Positions 1 through 8,904 of a stretch of 64,000 nt of DNA are shown piece by piece. Numbering within the stretch: the stretch's first letter is position 1; the number at the start of each line of letters is the position of its first letter. The stretch is taken from contig NZ_JAFFPS010000048.1 of assembly GCF_016919165.1 (NCBI RefSeq), positions 35,030 through 99,029 of the forward strand, in the 5' to 3' direction. Position numbers and translations under genes: made by a program. The notes under the pieces are model-generated. The model saw only the letters and a program-made list of their open reading frames with translations, was not told the DNA's origin and searched no databases. The DNA is from Leptospira chreensis (GTDB taxonomy: Bacteria; Spirochaetota; Leptospiria; Leptospirales; Leptospiraceae).

Positions 1-6
1 GAACCA

Positions 7-1713
7 ATGCCCGTAGAATCGAAACAAAACCAACCCAAGAACTGGGCTCGCCTATCAAAGATCATTCGACAATTAATCCAATCTAAACAAGGGCCAACAG
101 CGATACGATACGCGATCACACTCGTGATTCTTGTAATTTTATTCAATGTTTTTAATGTGATCAATAGTTATGTAGGAAGGGATTTTATTTCTTCCATCGA
201 ACAAAAAAATGTGAACGCATTTTATTTAAATGCAATCCTTTATGCTATTGTTTTTATTATCTCTTCTGTGATTGGTTCCATCAATCGGTATGCGGAAGAA
301 AGACTCGGCATCCTTTGGCGGGAACAACTCACATGGAGGTTTACGGAAAATTATTTAACGGAAAGAACCTTCCACCAAATCATCGGAACACCAGGAATTG
401 AAAATCCTGATCAAAGAATCACCGATGATGTCAAAGCCTTTACCACAACGACAATTTCCTTCGCCTTACTCTTTATTGGTGGTGTTTTTTCTGCAATTTC
501 CTTTTCGGGAGTTCTTTGGAGTATCAATCCTATTTTGTTTTTGGTGGCAGTAGGATATGCAATCGCTGGGACCTTTTCGACCATCTTCCTTGGAAAATCG
601 CTCATTCGAATCAACTATGACCAGTTGGATATGGAAGCAAGTTATAGGGCCGACCTACTCCATATCCGCCAACATGCAGAGTCCATAGCAGTCACCCATA
701 GAGAAGCAAGGATGTCTGTAAGGTTAAAATCAAGACTTCGTAAGTTAGTGAATAACTTTAGAAAACTCATTTCGGTAAACCTAAGGCTCAGTATGTTCAC
801 CAATAGTTATAACTATTTTATACAAATTATACCAATGCTCATCATAGCTCCCAGTTATATGAGAGGGGAAATTGAATTTGGAGTCATTACGCAAGCAGCC
901 ATTGCTTTCACTACACTACTCAATGCATTTTCTCTCATTGTCACTCAGTTCCAATCCATTTCTGCGTTTTCTGCAGTTGTCAAACGTTTGCACTCTTTAG
1001 ATTCAGCCATGTTACATTCGGAAACAGAATCGAAACAAAAAAGAGAAGCCAATTACAAAGCAGATGAAATTTGTTTTGAAAACTTCAGTTTGTATTCGAA
1101 TGACCGCTCCAAACTTCTTGTAGACAATCTAGATTTTTCCATTCGCAGAAAAGAACGATGGCTCATCACTTCCCTGGATGAAACCGTAAAACTCAGTTTG
1201 TTTCGATCCATTGCAGCGATTAGCAATCATTCCGAAGGTAAAATCAAAAAACCAAGTTTTGATGAAGTTCTATTTCTACCAGAACAGTCCTACCTTCCCC
1301 CAGGGAGGCTTCGAAATGTCATTGTACCGGCTTACCTAAACCTAGAAGTATCAGATGCGGAGATTCTATCAGAGTTAAAAAATATGGGTTTAGAATCATT
1401 GGTTCGTAGATTCGGTGGACTTAGGGCCTTAAAAGAATGGGACGAAGAACTTTCGTTAGCCGAAAAATATAAAATTGCCATCATTCGTATTTTATTTGTA
1501 AAACCAAAATTTCTCATCTTGGACCGGCCGGGATCAAGTTTGGGCAAATTCGAAATTTCAAAACTTTTAAAACTCTTTTATAAACTTGGAGTGACCACAG
1601 TGGTCATTGCGAAAGACGAAGAAACTGTTTTGGAATATGATTATCATTTGAACATTTCTCATTTCGGGAAATGGACTCTTACACCACCCCAATTACCCAA
1701 TCGAATCCAATGA
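7..1713 (+). CDS. SbmA/BacA/YddA-type ABC transporter with degenerate ATPase domain
   Basis: Membrane half (about residues 35-340) with five or six hydrophobic segments resembles the ABC_membrane_2/SbmA-BacA permease domain. The C-terminal half (about 355-568) aligns with an ABC ATPase: a Q-loop-like LPEQSYLPPG is present. The Walker A position (about 389-397) reads SLDETVKLS, keeping the lysine but none of the glycines. The signature region reads LSLAEKYK (about 482-489). Walker B ends ILDRPG with Arg507 in place of the catalytic Glu. ATP hydrolysis is therefore unlikely; SbmA itself works without an ATPase domain, driven by protons. The frame is open to the window edge, so the true start may lie upstream. 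The end overlaps the next gene, implying an operon. Substrate unknown. Confidence 0.75.
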   Translation: MPVESKQNQPKNWARLSKIIRQLIQSKQGPTAIRYAITLVILVILFNVFNVINSYVGRDFISSIEQKNVNAFYLNAILYAIVFIISSVIGSINRYAEERLGILWREQLTWRFTENYLTERTFHQIIGTPGIENPDQRITDDVKAFTTTTISFALLFIGGVFSAISFSGVLWSINPILFLVAVGYAIAGTFSTIFLGKSLIRINYDQLDMEASYRADLLHIRQHAESIAVTHREARMSVRLKSRLRKLVNNFRKLISVNLRLSMFTNSYNYFIQIIPMLIIAPSYMRGEIEFGVITQAAIAFTTLLNAFSLIVTQFQSISAFSAVVKRLHSLDSAMLHSETESKQKREANYKADEICFENFSLYSNDRSKLLVDNLDFSIRRKERWLITSLDETVKLSLFRSIAAISNHSEGKIKKPSFDEVLFLPEQSYLPPGRLRNVIVPAYLNLEVSDAEILSELKNMGLESLVRRFGGLRALKEWDEELSLAEKYKIAIIRILFVKPKFLILDRPGSSLGKFEISKLLKLFYKLGVTTVVIAKDEETVLEYDYHLNISHFGKWTLTPPQLPNRIQ

Positions 1714-4700
1714 TCCAAACCATTCAAAACGCATCAGGCCTCCAATTTCAATTAACATCCAACGGGAATGTTCATTCCATCCATCACAATGATTTACTTG
1801 TGAATCTCTATCTCGGCAATGAGATGGAACAAGGAACATCCAATCTCTATTTAAGAATTCATCAAGAAGACCACCTTTTAGTTTATCCGCTCTTCGGGCC
1901 AAACTCCAACTCTCAGTTTCAAATTGGAGAATCTTCTTATCACCTAGAAGGGGATGCCCATCAAATTCATTATACATTGGATTTAGAACTCCATCCAACC
2001 GAACCGACTTGGCGATACCAAGTGGAACTTACCAATTGCAATGATGATTCCCTCACTTGTGATTTGGTTTATGTGCAAGATATAGGGATTTGTGAATATC
2101 CGGCATCACGGCTGAATGAATATTTTGTCTGCCATTATATCCATCACGAACCTATCTTTTCTAAAGACTTTGGTTATGGAATTTTATCCAGACAAAATGA
2201 ATCGGTAGCGGGAAAACATCCGGCAAGTTTTTTATTTAGTTCCGAACGAGTTCACTCCTATGCCACCGATGGATTTGATTTATATCCCAATGGTCTATAC
2301 AAATCACTCGTCGGCAAACGAAGACAAGGTGAACATTCAATTCTAGGACTAGAAAGAGAACCTTTTCTCCTCTGCCCCGATAAAAAACAAACCTCTTCTT
2401 TTTATGGATATTTATTTCCCGATCTGGAAACCTTAGATTCCTTTCCCGGCGTGCAAGTTCTCATCCAAAAACTAACCATGGGATGGAACCAGGATGTAAA
2501 ACAGGATTTGCCTCAGAGAAAACCAGTCCCAAGTCTGTTCTCTTCCACCAAACAAAAAGAAGGTGAATTGGTAACAGAATTAGATCTAAAATCTTATTTT
2601 CCAAACCCTTGGCGAGAGGTGGAAAAAACAGAAAGCGGATCCATCTTATCTTTTTTTACTGATACATCCACCCATGTCGTTCTCAAAGAAAAGGAATCCA
2701 GAGTCTTACGCCCCCATGGACAAATTTTACGCACAGGGAAATCGGATGCACCGGATGAATCTTCTCTAACAGTCACTTGTTATTACAAGGGAATCTTTTT
2801 ATCCCAACTCACAGAAGGCCATACCAGCATCAACCAATACTTATCACGAAATCATAGTTATATTGGCCTATGTTACTCCTATGGATTTCGTATTTTTTTA
2901 AAAGGTGATTCTGGTTTCGAACTTTTAGGTTACCCTTCTTTTCTTGTGATGCAACCCAATCAAGTGGAATGGGTTTATCACTGGGAAGCGGATTCCCTTC
3001 GCATCCAAATCGAAGTGACCGAAGATCATAGGATTCTTGTTCAATTAAGAACTGGAAGTAAACATACCAAAAACTTTCTTCTTTCCTTTCATACGGCACT
3101 CGATGGGGACAATGGAGCTTTAGAAAAACCACCCACAATTCTAAAAAATAAAACAAAAATCCAAGTCCAACCAAACCCAACCTCCGCCATCTACCAACGA
3201 TTAGATGAAAAAGGATTCCAAATCACAAGTGAGGATCTTAGTTCTTGGGAAATATCGGACGATCGCATTCTATTTCCCGATGGACAATCTAGAAATCAGT
3301 CTTATCTCACCGCACTGGTTTCTGTGAACTCAAGTCTAGAGTTTACCATCCAAGGAGATTTGAATGCCACGCCTTCTGAAATCATTCCGAACAACACACA
3401 AGGGCTCTATTTCCTTTCTGATTTACCAGTAACGAATTTCAAAAATAAGGAATCTCAAAGTTTCCATCAAATCAAAGAAATCCTTCCCTGGTTCGAACAA
3501 AATGCACGCATCCACTACCTAAACCCAAGAGGACTCGAACAATATTCGGGAGGAGGATGGGGCACAAGAGATGTATGCCAAGGGGCATTCGAATTTTTAC
3601 TCGCAAGCGGAAAGTTTGCCTCTTGTCGCAGTTTACTCCTTCGTGTATTTGAGGAACAAAATGAAGATGGTGATTGGCCACAGTGGTTTATGCTTTATCC
3701 GCGTGATAAAGAAATCCGTGCCGGTGATTCTCATGGCGATATTCTTTATTGGCCGATCCTTGCCCTTTCCTCTTATTTAGAACGAAGTAACGACTTAAAC
3801 CTTCTCCAAGAAGAAACAAAGGCACCTCACCGCACCAAACCAAGAACAATAAGGGACGCTATAAACAAAACCATATCCCTTATGAAGGATCGTATGATTT
3901 CTGGCACCCAACTTCCTATTTATGGACATGGAGATTGGAACGATTCCTTACAACCGGTGAGAGATGAGTTCCGAACAAAGGCAACAAGCACTTGGACGGC
4001 CGAATTACAATCGATTACTTACAAAGCACTTATCGAAATTTACAGCCTAACAGAAGAATACGAAAAACAAAAGGACTTCCAAACCGATTTAGAAACGCTC
4101 ATACAAAATATCAAAGAACTTTGTTTGGAAGACGGAATCCTTTCTGGTTTGCGATACTTCGGAGATATAGATTCACAAAAATTTTACTTACACCCCAAGG
4201 ATAAAAAAACGGGAATCCACTACAGTGTCCTTCCGATGATTTACGGAATTCTATCGGAAGTTTTAAACAAAGAAGAAGCAGAAGAGCATCTATCGATCAT
4301 CAAAAATTTCCTCATGGGAGTGGATGGAGTCCGGCTCTTTGATGCTCCTGTGCCTTACTCGGATGGGGTGAGTCAAGAGTTCAAACGGGCTGAAACCGCC
4401 AGTTACTTTGGCCGAGAAATTGGCCTTATGTACACACATGCTCACTTACGTTACTGCGAAGCCCTAGCCCATTTCGGTTTGTCCGAAGAATTCTTTTATC
4501 ATTTGAATTTAGTAAATCCGATAGGAATCCAAAAGAAAATTCCTTCGGCCAATCCAAGGCAATCTAACTGTTATTATTCGAGTTCCGATGCTTTATTTTT
4601 AGATCGTTACGAAGCAAACAAAAACTACAAAGAATTACTTGTTGGAAAAATTCCTTTGGAAGGGGGTTGGCGGGTCTATTCCAGCGGGCCAGGAATCTAT

Positions 4701-5009
4701 ATCAAACTGGTTTATGAATGTTTGTTTGGAATTCGAATCTTTCATGACAGACTTGAGATCGATCCCACTCTACCCAAAGGTTTGGATGGATTGGAATGGA
4801 ATGTTCGTTTGTTCGATAAAGATCTTTGTATTACTTATATTGTGGATTCAATAAATGCAACGATTGAATCTGTGAGTCTGAATCAAAAATCCATTCCCTT
4901 ACAAAGAAAGGAGAACCGTTACCGTAGAGGTGGTGTGAAGTTATATTTTTCTGATTTAAAAAAGGTTTTGTTGGAAGAGAACAACCAACTAGAAATCAAG
5001 TTACAATAA
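1710..5009 (+). CDS. GH94-like (cellobiose phosphorylase-related) carbohydrate-active enzyme
   Basis: A large cytoplasmic-looking protein of about 1100 residues without signal peptide. The C-terminal half has the (alpha/alpha)6 glycosidase/phosphorylase signatures: SGGGWGTRD (613-621), a following GDSHGDILYWP block, and GDWND (741-745), matching the GDWND segment carrying the catalytic Asp in cellobiose phosphorylases. The N-terminal half is presumably beta-sandwich. Start taken at the ATG whose ATGA overlaps the stop of the upstream transporter gene; an in-frame ATG at 1671 would add 13 residues. Neither start has a convincing ribosome site, so translational coupling is likely. It may act on an oligosaccharide handled by the transporter (inference). 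Phosphorylase versus hydrolase cannot be decided here. Confidence 0.6.
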   Translation: MIQTIQNASGLQFQLTSNGNVHSIHHNDLLVNLYLGNEMEQGTSNLYLRIHQEDHLLVYPLFGPNSNSQFQIGESSYHLEGDAHQIHYTLDLELHPTEPTWRYQVELTNCNDDSLTCDLVYVQDIGICEYPASRLNEYFVCHYIHHEPIFSKDFGYGILSRQNESVAGKHPASFLFSSERVHSYATDGFDLYPNGLYKSLVGKRRQGEHSILGLEREPFLLCPDKKQTSSFYGYLFPDLETLDSFPGVQVLIQKLTMGWNQDVKQDLPQRKPVPSLFSSTKQKEGELVTELDLKSYFPNPWREVEKTESGSILSFFTDTSTHVVLKEKESRVLRPHGQILRTGKSDAPDESSLTVTCYYKGIFLSQLTEGHTSINQYLSRNHSYIGLCYSYGFRIFLKGDSGFELLGYPSFLVMQPNQVEWVYHWEADSLRIQIEVTEDHRILVQLRTGSKHTKNFLLSFHTALDGDNGALEKPPTILKNKTKIQVQPNPTSAIYQRLDEKGFQITSEDLSSWEISDDRILFPDGQSRNQSYLTALVSVNSSLEFTIQGDLNATPSEIIPNNTQGLYFLSDLPVTNFKNKESQSFHQIKEILPWFEQNARIHYLNPRGLEQYSGGGWGTRDVCQGAFEFLLASGKFASCRSLLLRVFEEQNEDGDWPQWFMLYPRDKEIRAGDSHGDILYWPILALSSYLERSNDLNLLQEETKAPHRTKPRTIRDAINKTISLMKDRMISGTQLPIYGHGDWNDSLQPVRDEFRTKATSTWTAELQSITYKALIEIYSLTEEYEKQKDFQTDLETLIQNIKELCLEDGILSGLRYFGDIDSQKFYLHPKDKKTGIHYSVLPMIYGILSEVLNKEEAEEHLSIIKNFLMGVDGVRLFDAPVPYSDGVSQEFKRAETASYFGREIGLMYTHAHLRYCEALAHFGLSEEFFYHLNLVNPIGIQKKIPSANPRQSNCYYSSSDALFLDRYEANKNYKELLVGKIPLEGGWRVYSSGPGIYIKLVYECLFGIRIFHDRLEIDPTLPKGLDGLEWNVRLFDKDLCITYIVDSINATIESVSLNQKSIPLQRKENRYRRGGVKLYFSDLKKVLLEENNQLEIKLQ

Positions 5010-5010
5010 A

Positions 5011-5050
5011 AAAACGCGAGGGAAAGAATCACTTCCTCCCCGCACGTTTT
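5011..5050. terminator. Probable bidirectional terminator
   Basis: Imperfect hairpin between two convergent genes: AAAACG at the left pairs with CGTTTT at the right, enclosing a GC-rich GCGAGGGAA / TTCCTCCCCGC stem with small mismatches. It sits directly after the GH94-like stop and just beyond the glnK stop. Confidence 0.4.
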
Positions 5051-5083
5051 CCGATTTTTCCTTTGAATTAAGGAAGTTAAATG

Positions 5084-5428
5084 TTAAATGGCGCTTTTTC
5101 CTTTCTCGCCCGTTCTGATTCGAATCACTTCTTCTAAAGGAGAGATAAAAATCTTTCCGTCTCCGATTTTTCCATCACCACTTTTTGCTGCTTTTAAAAT
5201 TGCATCAACAGTTGGTTTTACGAATTCATCGTTAACCGCGATTTCTAAACGCACTTTGCGAAGTAGGTTCACAGTGTATTCGTGACCACGAAATACTTCT
5301 GTTTTTCCTTTTTGTTGTCCGTAACCTTGAACGTCAGAAACTGTGAGACGATAGATTTCGTTTTTAGTTAACTCTGCTTTAACTTCTTCCAACTTATGTG
5401 GTTGGATGATTGCAATGATCATTTTCAT
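5084..5428 (-). CDS. glnK: PII nitrogen regulatory protein GlnK
   Basis: 114-residue PII protein. The T-loop reads FRGHEYTVN with Tyr51, the standard uridylylation site, and the C-terminal part has the GDGKIFISPLEEVIRIRTGE block typical of ATP/2-oxoglutarate binding in this family. It lies 20 bp downstream of amtB on the same strand, the classic amtB-glnK arrangement, so its likely role is reversible plugging of the AmtB channel and reporting nitrogen status. GlnK is preferred over GlnB because of this linkage. Expression is presumably from the sigma-54 promoter ahead of amtB. Confidence 0.92.
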   Translation of the reverse strand: MKMIIAIIQPHKLEEVKAELTKNEIYRLTVSDVQGYGQQKGKTEVFRGHEYTVNLLRKVRLEIAVNDEFVKPTVDAILKAAKSGDGKIGDGKIFISPLEEVIRIRTGEKGKSAI

Positions 5429-5448
5429 AATGTTATACTCCTATTCCC

Positions 5449-6837
5449 TTAACCACGAGCTCGGATATTGAAATCAGGGTAAGCTTCTGCTCCGTGTTCC
5501 CCAAGATCCAAACCACTAAGTTCTTCTTCTTCACCCACTCGGATTCCACCAGCTAGTTTCAACACAAACCACAATACAAGTGATACTGTGAATGTGAAAC
5601 CACCAATTGCAAGGATTCCGTAAAGTTGTGTGAGAATGGAAGGAACTTCTACTCCAGCCGGTGAACCTTCGTAACCGAAGATGGCAACTGCTAATGTTCC
5701 CCAAATACCACATACTAAGTGAACAGAAGTTGCACCTACCGGGTCATCAATTTTGATTTTGTCAAAGAAAAGAACGGACAATACAACCAAAACACCGGAT
5801 ACGGCACCGATAATGGCAGCTGAAGTTGGGCTAACAATCGCACATGGTGCAGTGATACCAACAAGACCAGCAAGTGTTCCGTTCAGAATCATACCAAGAT
5901 CAGGTTTTTTCAAAATGATCCAAGCCGTTACAGTTGATGCAAGTGCTCCAAGAGCTGCAGAGATGTTTGTAGTCACAATCACATGCGACATTGTACTTCC
6001 ATCACCTACACCCATAGTAGAACCAGGGTTAAATCCAAACCAACCGAGCCAAAGAATGAGAGTTCCAAGAGCTGCAGAAGTCATGTTGTGACCAAGAATT
6101 GGTTTGATTCTACCGTCTGGTAAAAATTTGCCTTTTCTTGCTCCAAGAACGATGGCGCCAGCAAGAGCGGCCCAACCACCTACGGAGTGTACTACGGTGG
6201 ATCCAGCAAAGTCATGGAAACCGAGTGCAGAAATCCATCCACCACCCCATACCCAGTGACCTGTGAATGGATATAGAAACGCTACAAGAATAAAGGAGAA
6301 GATAAGGAAGGAATGAAATTTAATTCGTTCTGCCACAGCTCCAGACACGATGGTTGCTGCTGTTGCTGCAAAGACCAATTGGAAGAAAAATTTTGCAAAA
6401 AGAGGAACGCCCGTCCAATTCATAGATGAATACACACCTTGGTATGCGTCACCGATTGCAGGAGAATTATCAGCTCCACCTAAGAAGAAAAGACCTTCGG
6501 TTGCCAAAAACGGAGAACCATCACCAAACATCAAACCCCAACCGATTGCCCAGTAGGAGAAAGTTGCTGCTGCAAAAACGATAAAGTTTTTTGCGAGAAT
6601 GTTCACGGTGTTCTTCGATTGAGCAAACCCGGATTCAACGAGAGCAAAACCGGCATTCATAAAGAATACCAACATACCAGCGACTAGCACCCATAAGGTG
6701 TCTAAACCAACGGTTAAAGTTTGGATTGCATTTGCGGTTTCTTGCGCCGGGTTCGCGACGGTTGCAGCATCATCTGCAAAAAGGAACATCGGAACAACCA
6801 GGAGCAGGAAGGCGATTGATTTGAAATACTGTTTCAT
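5449..6837 (-). CDS. amtB: Ammonium transporter AmtB
   Basis: Inner-membrane ammonium channel with about 11 transmembrane segments after an N-terminal signal peptide (residues 1 to about 21, ending before DDAATV). Recognisable Amt motifs include the two pore histidines in STVVHSVGGW and SVHLVCGIWG, plus the WLGWFGFNPG segment. The start at 6837 gives a normal signal peptide with GGAAAGGAAA upstream; an in-frame ATG at 6858 would leave almost no leader after the predicted transcription start. Co-transcribed with glnK. Takes up ammonium under nitrogen limitation (family knowledge). Confidence 0.93.
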   Translation of the reverse strand: MKQYFKSIAFLLLVVPMFLFADDAATVANPAQETANAIQTLTVGLDTLWVLVAGMLVFFMNAGFALVESGFAQSKNTVNILAKNFIVFAAATFSYWAIGWGLMFGDGSPFLATEGLFFLGGADNSPAIGDAYQGVYSSMNWTGVPLFAKFFFQLVFAATAATIVSGAVAERIKFHSFLIFSFILVAFLYPFTGHWVWGGGWISALGFHDFAGSTVVHSVGGWAALAGAIVLGARKGKFLPDGRIKPILGHNMTSAALGTLILWLGWFGFNPGSTMGVGDGSTMSHVIVTTNISAALGALASTVTAWIILKKPDLGMILNGTLAGLVGITAPCAIVSPTSAAIIGAVSGVLVVLSVLFFDKIKIDDPVGATSVHLVCGIWGTLAVAIFGYEGSPAGVEVPSILTQLYGILAIGGFTFTVSLVLWFVLKLAGGIRVGEEEELSGLDLGEHGAEAYPDFNIRARG

Positions 6838-6877
6838 ATTGCCATGTTTCCTTTCCATGTTATTTGCTTAGTAACAG

Positions 6878-6893
6878 TGCAAGATTGGTACCC
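6878..6893 (-). promoter_or_regulatory. Sigma-54 (RpoN) promoter of amtB-glnK
   Basis: On the minus strand GGGTACCAATCTTGCA matches the sigma-54 consensus TGGCAC-N5-TTGCA, with the invariant GG and GC exactly 10 bases apart. The -12 GC lies about 42 bases from the amtB start at 6837, giving a leader of roughly 30 nt. Nitrogen-controlled RpoN transcription of amtB-glnK is established in many bacteria; the activator site was not identified. Confidence 0.75.
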
Positions 6894-7020
6894 GAATTGA
6901 ATTCTTATGGCAAAGGACTCGAAAAAAATGAATTCGTGCCTAGAAACCCTCCATTTTGTATCAATTTCCTCGCAAATGAGTGGGAACTTGTCTAAAGAGA
7001 GATCACAAACTTCTATCACT

Positions 7021-7049
7021 TTGCTTCAATCGAAATCATATAGTATATT
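7021..7049 (+). promoter_or_regulatory. Sigma-70-type promoter of the DNA-repair operon
   Basis: TTGCTT and TATATT are separated by exactly 17 bases, upstream of the photolyase gene. The predicted transcript would start near 7056, leaving a leader of about 75 nt. The remainder of the amtB-photolyase gap shows no other convincing element. Confidence 0.5.
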
Positions 7050-7132
7050 TTTTAAGCATATCTCCTCCTCCTTTCACCAACCGACGTTAGAAAAAAGACT
7101 GCCTGAAACAGGAGAAATCCGCTCTAATAGGG

Positions 7133-8623
7133 GTGAACGAGGAACGAATCCGGCTCTGCAATCAAAAACCCATACAAACAAATGGAAAGTACATCCTCTA
7201 TTGGATGCAAGCCTACCGCCGATTTGATTCCAATCATGCCTTTGCCTATGCAGTGACTCTTGCCAAAAAACAAAATAAAGAACTGATTGTGTATGAAGGT
7301 TTGCGATCCGACTATCCTTGGAATTCAGAAAGAATCCATAGATTTATTCTGGAAGGAATGTATGACAACCAAACAAGAGCAGACGAACTGGGGATTAACT
7401 ATTGGTCGTTTGTAGAATCCAAAACAAATCCCGCACGGGGGATCTTAAAAGAAATTGCCAAAGAGGCAGTTGCCATTGTTACCGATGATTTCCCTTGTTT
7501 TATTATCCCCAAACAAACAAGTAAACTCGCAGAAAAAATCGACTGTCCACTCATTGCCGTGGATAGTAATTCTCTCCTTCCCCTCTCTCGTTTTGAAAGA
7601 CCAGCAAGCGCTGCAAGGATTCTAAGAATTTGGATTCATAAAGAATTTTTAAAAGGAATGCCAGAACGAACGAAACCCCTCTGGAAAAAAGAAGACTTAC
7701 TTGGGCTCCATCAAAACACAAAACCTCCCAAAGGATTTGGACTTCCTAAAGATTTGGATTCTTTTTTACAAAACTTTGGGTTTAAGGATTTAGTAGCTCC
7801 CGCCAAAGGAATGAAAGGTGGTCGGATAGAGGCACTCAAAGTTTTAAAATCATTTATATCCAAAAAATTACAAGAGTATGAAACGGGCCGTTCCCAACCG
7901 AACACACCGGAGATCACAGCCACCAGTGGACTTTCACCTTACCTTCATTTTGGGTATATTGGAATCGAAGAAATTTTCCAAGCGGTTTTGAATTCTGGAT
8001 CTGAAGGGAAATGGAATCCAGAACGAATGAGCCATCAAAAACCAGGAGACCGGGAGCAATTTTATTCCAATTCCTCTTCCACCAATCACTTCTTAGACGA
8101 ACTCATTACCTGGAGAGATATTGGTTATCTTTTCTTTTGGAAAGACAAACCCCACCATATCAATTTAGAGAACCTTCCTGATTGGGTCAAAACCAACTTT
8201 AAAAAACACCAATTCGATACAAGAGAGTATGTTTATACCTTAGAACAATTTGAATCGGCAAACACTCACGATGAACTTTGGAATGCCGCCCAAACTGAAC
8301 TCGTAAAAACAGGAAGAATGCATAACTATATGCGAATGTTATGGGGTAAAAAAGTAATCGAATGGACAAACACCTTTGAAGAAGCTTTTTCCATTTTGGA
8401 ACATCTCAATAATAAGTATGCTTATGATGGACGAAATCCCAATTCCTATACAGGGATATTGTGGTGTTTCGGACTCTTTGATAGGCCTTGGTTTCCTGAA
8501 CGGAATGTATTCGGAAATGTGCGGTTTATGTCCTCCGATTCGACAAAAAAGAAGTTTAAAATGAAATCCTATTTGGAGTATATTGGTGAACTGAGCGGAA
8601 CCTCCGACTCTTTGTTTCCATGA
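7133..8623 (+). CDS. Deoxyribodipyrimidine photolyase (class II-like)
   Basis: 496-residue flavoprotein that should split cyclobutane pyrimidine dimers using light. The N-terminal alpha/beta domain begins with GKYILYWMQAYRRFDSNHA, typical of class II photolyases. The C-terminal FAD-binding helical domain contains YDGRNPNSYTGILWCFG, then FDRPWFPERNVFGNVRFMS, matching the conserved class II end. The start is a GTG, chosen because the N-terminal extension NEERIRLCNQKPIQTNGKY matches the family opening; the ribosome site is weak (AGGAG 18 bases upstream). First gene of an overlapping three-gene operon with a ClpS-like adaptor and AlkD. Confidence 0.85.
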   Translation: MNEERIRLCNQKPIQTNGKYILYWMQAYRRFDSNHAFAYAVTLAKKQNKELIVYEGLRSDYPWNSERIHRFILEGMYDNQTRADELGINYWSFVESKTNPARGILKEIAKEAVAIVTDDFPCFIIPKQTSKLAEKIDCPLIAVDSNSLLPLSRFERPASAARILRIWIHKEFLKGMPERTKPLWKKEDLLGLHQNTKPPKGFGLPKDLDSFLQNFGFKDLVAPAKGMKGGRIEALKVLKSFISKKLQEYETGRSQPNTPEITATSGLSPYLHFGYIGIEEIFQAVLNSGSEGKWNPERMSHQKPGDREQFYSNSSSTNHFLDELITWRDIGYLFFWKDKPHHINLENLPDWVKTNFKKHQFDTREYVYTLEQFESANTHDELWNAAQTELVKTGRMHNYMRMLWGKKVIEWTNTFEEAFSILEHLNNKYAYDGRNPNSYTGILWCFGLFDRPWFPERNVFGNVRFMSSDSTKKKFKMKSYLEYIGELSGTSDSLFP

Positions 8624-8904
8624 CAGAACAGAACCAACCTTCCACATTTGAAGAAACACAAACCCATTTTGATTCCGTATACTTTTACTTTGTCATTTTA
8701 TTCAATGACTCGATCCATGAATTTTCTTATGTAGAAGATTGTATCATGAAACTTTGTTTTAAAACCAAAAAAGACGCTAAAAAAATTGCAATGGAAGCAC
8801 ATACAAACGGGAAAGCTGTTTGTTTCCAAGGTAGTATGGAAGAATGTGAAACTGTTGCAGAAAATATGACGAATGCCAACTTAACGGTAATTTTAGGTGT
8901 ATGA
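8620..8904 (+). CDS. ClpS-like protease adaptor
   Basis: 94-residue protein resembling ClpS, the adaptor that hands N-degron substrates to ClpA/ClpC. Visible family marks are the VILFND segment with the Asn-Asp that binds the substrate alpha-amino group, then KKIAMEAHTNGKAVCF with the conserved His. The N-terminal extension is short. It overlaps the photolyase stop by 4 bases and the AlkD start by 4 bases, so all three are translationally coupled. ClpS normally sits beside clpA; its placement between two DNA-repair enzymes is unusual and suggests a specialised paralogue. Confidence 0.7.
   Translation: MTEQNQPSTFEETQTHFDSVYFYFVILFNDSIHEFSYVEDCIMKLCFKTKKDAKKIAMEAHTNGKAVCFQGSMEECETVAENMTNANLTVILGV

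Noticed and set aside
6907..7227. Plus-strand 106-codon frame upstream of the photolyase
   Set aside because: Overlaps the amtB and photolyase control regions and the photolyase start in another frame; no ribosome site or domain.
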